Notes: generated by a model not told the origin, from the sequence alone. A stretch of 5,492 nt of DNA from an uncultured Clostridia bacterium (GCA_946186535.1 CAMHNT010000150.1:1-5492), one strand, 5' to 3'. Positions 1 through 5,241 are shown, counted from the stretch's first letter. Numbers and translations: made by a program.

Positions 1-18
1 CGCTCCCGAACCCTTGCT
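1..18 (-). repeat. Edge copy of the dispersed hairpin element
   Basis: The first 18 bases match the reverse complement of 4196-4213 at 17 of 18 positions; the one difference is G in place of C at position 8. The match ends near base 18, although both copies continue with pyrimidine-rich sequence. The rest of this copy, if there is one, lies left of the window. Bases 19-70 contain no gene that I can support. Confidence 0.55.
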
Positions 19-70
19 GTCTTTCAGGAAAAAACTTTTCTACGAAAATGAATCTTTTCATCAAGCTTTC

Positions 71-110
71 GTCAACAACTATTTAAAAATTTTTTTAAAT
101 AGTTGTTGAC
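71..110. promoter_or_regulatory. Operator 1: 40-bp near-perfect palindrome overlapping the -35
   Basis: The arms 71-89 and 92-110 are perfect reverse complements of 19 bp separated by TT. The inner 24 bp (79-102) begin with CTATTTAAA and end with TTTAAATAG, the same half-sites as the second palindrome at 135-158. The outer arm GTCAACAA/TTGTTGAC is unique to this site and supplies TTGAC of the -35 box. ArsR-family repressors bind as dimers to AT-rich palindromes at their own promoters, so I infer this is an SdpR operator. It is followed by a T-rich stretch (111-120) and could also act as a terminator for an upstream gene, but its position on the promoter favours the operator reading. Confidence 0.75.
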
Positions 111-134
111 TTTTCTTTTTCATACTGCTATAAT
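106..134 (+). promoter_or_regulatory. Sigma-A-type promoter of the sdpR-sdpI-CPBP operon
   Basis: The -35 is TTGACT (106-111) and the -10 is TATAAT (129-134), separated by exactly 17 bp. TG at 126-127 gives an extended -10. Transcription should start near 141, leaving a leader of about 73 nt before the first gene. So strong a promoter flanked by two palindromes suggests high expression that is normally held off by a repressor. Confidence 0.88.
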
Positions 135-158
135 CTATTTAAAATAAATTTTAAATAG
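135..158. promoter_or_regulatory. Operator 2: 24-bp palindrome over the transcription start
   Basis: The arms CTATTTAAAAT (135-145) and ATTTTAAATAG (148-158) are perfect reverse complements around AA. The length is identical to the inner core of operator 1, and both have CTATTTAAA/TTTAAATAG ends. The site starts one base after the -10 box and covers the expected start site, where a bound repressor would block initiation. The two centres are 56 bp apart. Confidence 0.75.
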
Positions 159-214
159 ATTTCCGGAAACATACATATACGATTTATTTTTAATACATAA
201 CGTGAGGTGAATTT

Positions 215-493
215 ATGGGGATACAGGAAATACTTTCCGCTCTGTCGGACGGTGAAAGACGAAAAATTCTGACTATTCTGAAAGAAGGAAAAATATCCTC
301 CGGCGACCTCGCAAAGAGAATGGAGATGACTCCTCAGGCACTTTCCTATCACTTGAAAAAACTGAAAAAAGCTGATCTGATCTATGAAACCAAGTTTAAG
401 AACTTTATTTTTTATGAGCTGAATCTGACTATCCTCGACGAGGTTGTGTTCTGGATTGACAGCTTGAGGAAGGACGATGAAAATGATAAATAG
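215..493 (+). CDS. sdpR: ArsR-family winged-helix autorepressor, SdpR type
   Basis: This 92-residue protein is about the size of B. subtilis SdpR and is almost all winged helix-turn-helix. The N-terminal helix carries the family signature LSDGERRKIL (residues 10-19). The helix-turn-helix spans about 28-52, with recognition helix TPQALSYHLKKLKKADLI (39-56), and the wing follows at about 57-70. It has no cysteine and only one histidine (H46), so the metal-sensing CxC motif of ArsR/SmtB sensors is absent and a protein or membrane signal is more likely. The start ATG has GAGGTG at 204-209, five nt upstream. The gene overlaps the SdpI gene by 17 bp. Known for the family: SdpR represses its own sdpRI operon and is released when toxin-bound SdpI sequesters it. 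I infer that it binds the two palindromes upstream. Confidence 0.87.
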   Translation: MGIQEILSALSDGERRKILTILKEGKISSGDLAKRMEMTPQALSYHLKKLKKADLIYETKFKNFIFYELNLTILDEVVFWIDSLRKDDENDK

Positions 494-1160
494 AAAAAAA
501 TACTTGATTGCTTACATAATTTTAATGGTCGTACCGCTGCTTGCCGACGGTATATCCCTCTTACTCCTCCCCGACGTGATTCCGGCGCATTACGGACTCG
601 GCGGTGAGGTTGACAGGTTCGGAAGCAAATTCGAGCTTTTCATTCTCCCTGCCTGCTCGGTTATTATGGGAATTCTGATTTTTCTCTGCTCCAAGTCCTC
701 ATCAAAGGACGAAACCTCAACGAAAAACAATGAAAAAATCGTGCTCATCACGGGCGAATGCTGCCTTGTGATTTTTATGATTCTGAATTTTTATATGCTT
801 TATCTTGCATTCAACAATATTACGAATATATTTGATTTAAAACTCGACATCGGAAGCGTCTGCTGTTTCCTCTTTGGCATTATCATTATTGTCATAGGAA
901 ATATGCTGCCTAAGTCGAAAAGAAATTCCATGGTCGGCTTAAGGCTTCCATGGACAAAAAGCAGTGACGAGATCTGGAAAAAAAGTCAGCACTTCGGCGG
1001 AATTGTTTCCGTTATATGCGGTTTTCTTCTTCTGATTTCAGCTTTTATTTTCAAAGGCTTAATGGCAATAATAGTTCTCCTGTCGGTTAATATTTTGACG
1101 AGTATTATATGTACTGTTTATACATATATCATTTCGCACAATAATATTGAAAAGACATGA
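477..1160 (+). CDS. sdpI: SdpI-family membrane immunity/signalling protein (DUF1648)
   Basis: This 227-residue integral membrane protein has about six membrane segments (near 9-31, 54-71, 88-112, 126-144, 174-192 and 194-219), as in B. subtilis SdpI (about 207 residues). The DUF1648 motif is at 32-51 (LP.VIPAHYG..GEVDRFGSK). The SdpI signature at 141-175 includes GNMLPKSKRNSMVGLRLPWT and then SSDEIWKKSQHFGG. Known for SdpI: it gives immunity to the SDP toxin and, when toxin binds, recruits the repressor SdpR to the membrane. The role here follows from homology and from coupling to an SdpR-type gene. AGGAAGG (467-473) lies inside the end of sdpR. It is 3 nt from the chosen ATG and 9 nt from the ATG at 483, so the real start could be residue 3. 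The 17-bp overlap suggests translational coupling. Confidence 0.88.
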   Translation: MKMINRKKYLIAYIILMVVPLLADGISLLLLPDVIPAHYGLGGEVDRFGSKFELFILPACSVIMGILIFLCSKSSSKDETSTKNNEKIVLITGECCLVIFMILNFYMLYLAFNNITNIFDLKLDIGSVCCFLFGIIIIVIGNMLPKSKRNSMVGLRLPWTKSSDEIWKKSQHFGGIVSVICGFLLLISAFIFKGLMAIIVLLSVNILTSIICTVYTYIISHNNIEKT

Positions 1161-1175
1161 TTTTATCGTCAACAC

Positions 1176-1180
1176 GGAGG
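1176..1180 (+). promoter_or_regulatory. Ribosome binding site fixing the CPBP start
   Basis: GGAGG lies six nt before the ATG at 1187. The earlier in-frame ATG at 1157 overlaps the sdpI stop as ATGA but has no comparable Shine-Dalgarno sequence, and its ten extra residues are polar and outside the family fold. The downstream start is therefore preferred. Confidence 0.8.
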
Positions 1181-1186
1181 TATAAT

Positions 1187-1957
1187 ATGAAAATTATAAA
1201 GGACCGACAGCTTCTGAAAAAAGCTATGATTTTTACGCTCGGCATTCTCCCCGTCGCACTGGTCGGAATTTATTTCACAGTTGCCGAAACATTTAAACAA
1301 CTTACACCGGAATACATGGATATGGTTATCAAACAGCTCGGAAGCAAAGAGACAGCAATTACAATTTCCGTAATTCAGTCGGCATTGATTACTGTATTCT
1401 GCTCATTCGTTGGTTATCTGTTTTCCGTGAAGACCAGGCTTATGAAACCGTTTAGAATTGAAAAGAAAGCTTTATTGATCACCCTGATTCTCGGAGCAGT
1501 CGGCGGAACTGTAATTGCAGGCGACGCTTTTACGTTTGCAAAGGTTATTCCGGAGGTTGCTCTGTCATACGAAAGTCCGATTACTCCGGTGACGTTTCTC
1601 TACTCGGTTCTTTACGGAGGAATTGTCGAAGAGATTCTGCTTCGCCTTTTCTTCATGTCGGCAGCTGCACTGATTATAAAAGCTCTGTTTTTCAGAAAGG
1701 ACGATACATACTCCCCGAAAATATACATTGCAGCCAATATCATTTCCGCAATTATTTTCGCCGCAGGTCATCTTCCTGCAACAGTTTCATTCTTCGGAAC
1801 TTTAACTCCGCTCATTGTATTCAGATGCTTTCTTCTTAACGGATTCGGCGGTCTGATTTTCGGGTATCTGTACAGAAAGTACGGCATAGGATATTCGATG
1901 TTCGCACACGGGCTGTTTCATATCGTTTCAAAATGTATTCTTCTTTTATTTCTATAA
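1187..1957 (+). CDS. CPBP (Abi/CAAX-like) family intramembrane metalloprotease
   Basis: This 256-residue polytopic membrane protein has about seven hydrophobic segments (near 13-33, 57-79, 94-115, 136-165, 179-197, 206-229 and 234-256). The CPBP motifs are present in order: EEILLR at 148-153 (catalytic E148/E149 and R153), FAAGH at 191-195 (H195), and HGLFH at 241-245. In Rce1 the last motif is H-x3-N; here the second position is H245. Family members include CAAX proteases, bacteriocin immunity proteins of lactic acid bacteria, and SkfC of the B. subtilis killing-factor operon. The gene begins 26 nt after the sdpI stop and ends four nt before the terminator stem, so it is the last gene of the operon. 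I infer a role in toxin immunity or in relaying the SdpI signal. No substrate can be named from the sequence. Confidence 0.88.
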   Translation: MKIIKDRQLLKKAMIFTLGILPVALVGIYFTVAETFKQLTPEYMDMVIKQLGSKETAITISVIQSALITVFCSFVGYLFSVKTRLMKPFRIEKKALLITLILGAVGGTVIAGDAFTFAKVIPEVALSYESPITPVTFLYSVLYGGIVEEILLRLFFMSAAALIIKALFFRKDDTYSPKIYIAANIISAIIFAAGHLPATVSFFGTLTPLIVFRCFLLNGFGGLIFGYLYRKYGIGYSMFAHGLFHIVSKCILLLFL

Positions 1958-1960
1958 AGC

Positions 1961-1993
1961 AAAAAACAGATGGTTTGACGCCATCTGTTTTTT
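1961..1993. terminator. Bidirectional Rho-independent terminator
   Basis: A perfect 13-bp stem has arms 1961-1973 and 1981-1993 around a 7-nt loop, with core ACAGATGG/CCATCTGT. One end is a run of A and the other a run of T, so each strand gives a hairpin followed by a U tract. It sits between the convergent CPBP and DUF445 genes and should end both operons. Confidence 0.92.
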
Positions 1994-2001
1994 TATTCCC
2001 G

Positions 2002-2021
2002 TATGAAAATATATGAAAATA
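2002..2021. repeat. Tandem 10-bp duplication
   Basis: TATGAAAATA occurs twice back to back (2002-2011 and 2012-2021), between the terminator and the stop of the DUF445 gene. No function is apparent, and it may be a slippage product. Confidence 0.6.
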
Positions 2022-2027
2022 AAAGTA

Positions 2028-2927
2028 TTATCCCATCAAAGCATTAATAGCCATGTTCAGAAGTCCCATAACCAGTCCTATCACAGCGCCGAGGTTTACG
2101 ATAGTATCAAGCTCTTTTTTCATGACCTTAAGCACAAGCTCTTCAAGCTCGTCCATATCCATTGCGTTGATTTTATCCTCGATCATTTTTGAAATATCAA
2201 GCTTTTCAAAAAGTCCGTCAAGCGCTTTGTCGACCGATTTCTGATAGATCTTTATTACAGCCCTGTCAATTTTCTCCTTCGGAATATCCACGCTTTCGAG
2301 AAGCTCTGCAACGGACCTCGTTTCAATGCTTTCAAGCTTCCTGTCGACCTCTCCCCCGATCACAACGGCGCCGTTCTTGTCGATATATTTCTGAACCTCG
2401 TCACCTATCATTTTTGTTATCGAAGCTATCAGCTCGTCATTAATGAACATTTTTAGCATAGAGTTCTGAGTTTTCTCTTTGACGACCTTTCCGCATTCTT
2501 TCGCAATGATATCCCCGACGCCGATGTTGTTCACAGACGAGATGATCTGGTCGGTGATTGTATCGGAAATCCTGGTTTTAAGGTTTTCGTAACCCTCGTC
2601 GTCAAGCTTCGCCACGGTGACTACTTCTGTTTTTATCTCTGCCGAAAGGACGGCGCTCACTCTGCTTACGACAGCGTTCTGTGCATTCTCGTTAAGCAGC
2701 TTCTGTTTTATGTCGTCCTTTGTTATGAGCGTGGTTCCTACTACGTTTCCGATGGCTTTCGCCAGACGAGGCTTTCCCTTTGGAATTGCGCCTGGAGTAA
2801 AGGGCAGTGTATGCCCGAAAACCTTGACCTCGTTTCTGGGTCTGAAAAGCATTTTTACTGCGATATAGTTAGTACCGTATCCGATAACGGTTCCCATGAC
2901 AGGGGTAATAATATACTTGAGAATCAT
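2028..2927 (-). CDS. DUF445 family membrane protein (UPF0754/YheB-like)
   Basis: This 299-residue protein matches the DUF445 layout. The N-terminal hydrophobic segment (about 3-24) runs into the family signature TNYIAVKMLFRP (19-30), followed by FTPGAIPKGKPRLAKAIG (43-60). A long charged helical middle follows, then a C-terminal hydrophobic segment (about 276-299, with LGAVIGLVMGLL). Two terminal membrane anchors around a large soluble helical part is the family pattern seen in B. subtilis YheB and E. coli YjiN, whose biochemical role I do not know. I chose the ATG at 2927. The frame extends upstream to a TTG at 2942, but that codon has no well-placed ribosome binding site, and the ATG gives the usual family N terminus. 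The Shine-Dalgarno is weak (GGTG four nt away). The gene begins 35 nt after the SH3 lipoprotein gene on the same strand and probably shares its transcript. Confidence 0.85.
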   Translation of the reverse strand: MILKYIITPVMGTVIGYGTNYIAVKMLFRPRNEVKVFGHTLPFTPGAIPKGKPRLAKAIGNVVGTTLITKDDIKQKLLNENAQNAVVSRVSAVLSAEIKTEVVTVAKLDDEGYENLKTRISDTITDQIISSVNNIGVGDIIAKECGKVVKEKTQNSMLKMFINDELIASITKMIGDEVQKYIDKNGAVVIGGEVDRKLESIETRSVAELLESVDIPKEKIDRAVIKIYQKSVDKALDGLFEKLDISKMIEDKINAMDMDELEELVLKVMKKELDTIVNLGAVIGLVMGLLNMAINALMG

Positions 2928-2962
2928 TTTACACCATTCCAAACTCTTAAACTTTTAATACA

Positions 2963-4003
2963 TTAATAAACTGCCGGATAGAGATAATCCGAATTTCCTC
3001 TCACATATCCGTACATTCCAAGAGACGGAGCATAAATATACCAATAATCTCCGCTCATATCGATAACATATACCTGCTCTTCATAATAAAGTGCGCCGAT
3101 AATATAGTCGCTGTCGGAATCCGCCTTGCTTCTGAGCGCCAGATAATCGACATCTACATCAACGATATAAACGGTATAGCCTGAAGTCGGAGCTTCGCCC
3201 TCGCCGATTTTACGGCCGTCCGAAGATTTGCTCTCGGTTTTACTTTCAGATTTACTCTCGGATTTGCTTTCTGTTTTGCTCTGAGTTTTGCTTTCGTTCT
3301 TGTCGTTTTTGTCGGTTGATTTATTCTTGGACTTTTCCGATTCTTTCTCTTCGGAAAGCTGCTGAGAATCGACATATCCCAAAGTTTCGCTGCTGTCGGT
3401 GACTCTCCACATTCCGGATTCAAGCATAGCGATAACCGTAACGCCCTCGTCTTTCGAGAGGTTTCTGATTTCGTTATTTCCGCTTTCGTCCTCAAAGAAC
3501 TTCACGGAATTTGATTTTGAATAATATATCTGACCGTATGACACCTCGGAGTAGCTGTCAACGAGATAGCAATCGGCAATATATCCAAAGGCGGAAAGCG
3601 TTTCGCTGTAAACAAACGAATAGTCCGTAATACTGCTGTTGATAAAAGAAACGCTGTCACCGAAGGAAAGCGTTCCGATCACAGGGCTGTTATCCTTTTC
3701 GTCTTTGATGACGGGAATTGAAGCCGAACCGGAAACGTAGACGGTTTTGTATGCGGAAGTATCGAATGCGGCGTCATTCTGAGACAATGTTTCGGATTCC
3801 TCGTCCTCGTCGGGCTGTGACACATCGACATCGGTATCGGTTTCCTGTTCGGTATTCTCTTCGGCTTCACTTAGAATTTCGGAAACTTCGCTTTCAACTG
3901 CGGATTTTTCTCCGACGAGCTTATTGACATCGATCTCACAGCCGCCAAAAAAAATCGACGTAACAAGCGCCGAAACAACAAAAAAGGCTGTTCTTTTCTT
4001 CAT
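2963..4003 (-). CDS. Lipoprotein with three SH3-like domains
   Basis: This 346-residue protein is probably anchored outside the membrane. Residues 1-22 form a lipoprotein signal peptide (KKR, a hydrophobic core, then FGGC with lipidation at C22). An acidic Ser/Glu/Asp-rich linker covers about 31-83. SH3-like segments lie at about 85-150, 155-217 and 275-342. The last is the clearest bacterial SH3 domain (LALRSKADSDSDYIIGALY, then DYWYIYAPSLGMYGYVRG); the first two are divergent. A low-complexity Lys/Ser/Glu linker (about 217-268) separates domain 2 from domain 3. Bacterial SH3 domains commonly bind cell-wall peptides, so a role at the envelope is likely. There is no catalytic domain, so I do not call a hydrolase. 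The start is secure: GGAGG ends six nt before the ATG. The gene is first in a probable operon with the DUF445 gene. Confidence 0.83.
   Translation of the reverse strand: MKKRTAFFVVSALVTSIFFGGCEIDVNKLVGEKSAVESEVSEILSEAEENTEQETDTDVDVSQPDEDEESETLSQNDAAFDTSAYKTVYVSGSASIPVIKDEKDNSPVIGTLSFGDSVSFINSSITDYSFVYSETLSAFGYIADCYLVDSYSEVSYGQIYYSKSNSVKFFEDESGNNEIRNLSKDEGVTVIAMLESGMWRVTDSSETLGYVDSQQLSEEKESEKSKNKSTDKNDKNESKTQSKTESKSESKSESKTESKSSDGRKIGEGEAPTSGYTVYIVDVDVDYLALRSKADSDSDYIIGALYYEEQVYVIDMSGDYWYIYAPSLGMYGYVRGNSDYLYPAVY
3221..3295 (-). repeat. In-gene KSES-type codon repeat
   Basis: About six degenerate 12-nt units encode Ser-Lys-Ser/Thr-Glu repeats (residues about 237-261 of the lipoprotein). On the + strand they read as variations on TTTGCTCTCGGA. 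The repeat encodes the flexible linker before the last SH3 domain. Such tracts can change in unit number without breaking the frame. Confidence 0.7.
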
Positions 4004-4067
4004 GCTTCCCCTCCGATATTTTTATAATTAAAATTAAACAGATTCAAAAATAAAACATTTCCTGAAA

Positions 4068-4096
4068 ATAATACAACATCAGTCGAAACTTGTCAA
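4068..4096 (-). promoter_or_regulatory. Promoter of the lipoprotein-DUF445 operon
   Basis: Read on the minus strand, TTGACA (4096-4091) and TATTAT (4073-4068) are separated by 17 bp. The expected start near 4061 gives a leader of about 58 nt before the ATG at 4003. Confidence 0.75.
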
Positions 4097-4106
4097 TAAA
4101 CAAGTT
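4087..4106. repeat. Inverted repeat across the -35 box
   Basis: AACTTGT (4087-4093) and ACAAGTT (4100-4106) are perfect 7-bp arms around CAATAA. The repeat covers the -35 of the lipoprotein operon promoter, the position expected of an operator. Seven-bp arms are short enough to arise by chance in AT-rich DNA. Confidence 0.4.
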
Positions 4107-4137
4107 GTAAATTTTATTTTATATTTTGGTACTTCCA

Positions 4138-4290
4138 GAGAAAAAGCAGGGTTTGGGGCGAAGCCTTTGACTCACAAAAAGCTTTCGGAGAGAAAAGCAA
4201 GGGTTGGGGAGCGCAGCTCCCGATGGGTGTGGGCGAAGCCCACACCCAGAAAGCCCCCTCCGGCAGGGAGGGGGTTGGGGGTGGGTTGGT
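4138..4290. repeat. G+C-rich dispersed hairpin element
   Basis: This element stands out as G-rich on the + strand within an AT-rich gap. It starts with two imperfect direct repeats: GAGAAAAAGCAGGGTTTGGG from 4138 and a similar stretch at 4188-4209. Three hairpins follow in close order: 4207-4221 (GGGAGC/GCTCCC, loop GCA), 4224-4248 (11-bp perfect arms, loop GAA) and 4254-4274 (CCCCCTCC/GGAGGGGG, loop GGCAG). It ends in G tracts up to about 4289. GCGAAGC, a sequence known to form a very stable mini-hairpin, occurs at 4158-4164 and again at the tip of the second hairpin (4233-4239). Part of the element recurs in reverse at 1-18. I read it as a REP/MITE-like dispersed repeat rather than a gene. 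It has no transposase, and I cannot define its ends or target duplication. Confidence 0.65.
4266..4285 (+). other. Potential G-quadruplex
   Basis: Four G tracts (4266-4268, 4270-4274, 4277-4281 and 4283-4285) are separated by loops of 1, 2 and 1 nt. This satisfies the usual G3+ with N1-7 loop pattern. The first two tracts also form the 3' arm of the third hairpin, so the two folds exclude each other. Confidence 0.55.
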
Positions 4291-4461
4291 TTGATAAAAA
4301 GATTCAGCTTAGTAGAATAATACTTTTATCGGAAAGATATCTTTGGTAAACGACTGCCGGAAAAGTCCAAGAACTTTGATAGAGAAAAAAACTAACGACT
4401 TAAGTCCGCAGCCTCGGGCGATGGCTCATGTCAAAAGTATGTTCGAAATCGGGGTAAAAAA
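4291..4461. other. Unassigned intergenic stretch
   Basis: I see no gene, clear promoter or convincing terminator here. There is a perfect 12-bp palindrome, AAAGATATCTTT (4333-4344). A short more G+C-rich patch lies near 4405-4430, with AGCC/GGCT arms but no T tract. The phosphoesterase gene ends at the right border without a recognisable Rho-independent terminator. Confidence 0.5.
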
Positions 4462-5241
4462 TTATTTTTTCTTTTTTAGGTTGGTGTAGAAGTGGATTTT
4501 GGGGATTTCGATTATCTGGTCGTAGAGAAGACAGAATTTGTCGGTTAAAAATCCGTTCGCATGATAGTGTCCGAAAAACCAGTAGTCAAATTCGCACTTC
4601 TCCTCCAGTTCCTCCAAGAATTCCGTAAGCCTGTTCTCGTCCTTACGTCCGAGTCTTTCTTCAACAAGATATTTCGGAGCACAGTGAGTTATAATATAAT
4701 CAACACTGTAATTGCATTTCTCCAGAGTCTTCAGAGCTTTTTCGTATTCGGCGTCGTTCGGAAGCTCATCCTCCCACCACGATTCGCCTTTGATTCTGTA
4801 GTAGATTTTTCCGTTTCGGTCGAGCTTCTTCTTTTTCGCTCTGAAGTCTGGATCTTTTCTGTCGAGAATACCGTCCTGGATATCATGGGACTGTGCGCCG
4901 CCCATGGCAAAAATTTTCTTTCCGTCAATCTCATAAAGGTTTCCCCTCATCAGATGTATGACCGACGGACGGATGAAATGTACGTCCCCGCCGTGCCACT
5001 GTTCAACGGGATAATTATTAAGAATATCAAAGTTCTCGTGATTCCCGTCAACAAAGAGAGTTGTGAAAGGCTTTGATTCAAGCCAGTCGAAATTATATTT
5101 GTCTCTTGCGCTGTCTTCCCATATACCAAAATCACCGCATATAATAACATAATCATTCTTAGTCAGTCTTTTCTGGCGGTGAAAATTTGCGACCGAAAAT
5201 TTTTCGAACGATCCGTGTGTATCACCTGTTACAAATATCAT
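4462..5241 (-). CDS. Calcineurin-like metallophosphoesterase
   Basis: This 259-residue cytoplasmic protein has no signal peptide or membrane segment. All metallophosphoesterase motifs are present in order: GDTHG (6-10, metal ligands D7 and H9), GDFG (36-39, D37), GNHEN (66-70, N67 and H68), the THCAP histidine H186, and GHYHAN (224-229, H225 and H227). It should therefore bind two metal ions and cleave a phosphoester. The substrate cannot be told from sequence; relatives act on phosphoproteins, nucleotides or phosphodiesters. A charged insert (about 128-165, with KKKK and GESWWEDE) separates the GNHE and THCAP motifs. The protein ends in four lysines from an A-rich stretch. The gene stands alone: the lipoprotein operon on the same strand has its own promoter, and the hairpin element lies between them. 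The start follows a poly-G ribosome binding site. Confidence 0.9.
   Translation of the reverse strand: MIFVTGDTHGSFEKFSVANFHRQKRLTKNDYVIICGDFGIWEDSARDKYNFDWLESKPFTTLFVDGNHENFDILNNYPVEQWHGGDVHFIRPSVIHLMRGNLYEIDGKKIFAMGGAQSHDIQDGILDRKDPDFRAKKKKLDRNGKIYYRIKGESWWEDELPNDAEYEKALKTLEKCNYSVDYIITHCAPKYLVEERLGRKDENRLTEFLEELEEKCEFDYWFFGHYHANGFLTDKFCLLYDQIIEIPKIHFYTNLKKKK

Noticed and set aside
2..109. Open frame from the left edge reading into the palindrome, possibly the end of an upstream gene
   Set aside because: Its last third would be encoded by the operator palindrome, and its first part by the dispersed repeat copy. Coding use is unlikely, though the upstream sequence is not visible.
128..352. 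74-residue minus-strand frame over the promoter and sdpR
   Set aside because: It covers the operators and the first half of sdpR, has no family resemblance and has no start signal.
1157..1186. Upstream ATG of the CPBP frame overlapping the sdpI stop (ATGA)
   Set aside because: It lacks a good ribosome binding site, whereas the ATG at 1187 has GGAGG at ideal spacing.
2053..2868. Several + strand frames of 63-84 residues inside the DUF445 gene
   Set aside because: These are antisense shadows of a well-recognised gene, with Ser-rich or Arg-rich composition typical of reverse reading.
2928..2942. TTG start extending the DUF445 protein by five residues
   Set aside because: It is a weak start codon with no well-placed Shine-Dalgarno, and the ATG at 2927 gives the normal family N terminus. 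It cannot be fully excluded.
3154..3927. Short frames on both strands inside the lipoprotein gene
   Set aside because: Their Lys/Arg/Pro-rich composition comes from reading the Ser/Glu repeat in other frames. None has a ribosome binding site.
4167..4349. 60-residue open frame on the + strand through the hairpin element
   Set aside because: It has no ribosome binding site, its composition follows the G-rich repeats (PPPAGRGLGVGW), and it reads straight through the hairpins. It is a repeat artefact, not a gene.
4437..4455. GTTCGAAATC resembling a tRNA T-loop
   Set aside because: The flanking bases do not pair as a T-arm (CGGGG has no CCCCG partner), and no acceptor or anticodon arm fits upstream.
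4561..5076. 171-residue open frame on the + strand
   Set aside because: It lies antisense inside the metallophosphoesterase gene, whose complete set of catalytic motifs settles the coding strand. It has no ribosome binding site.
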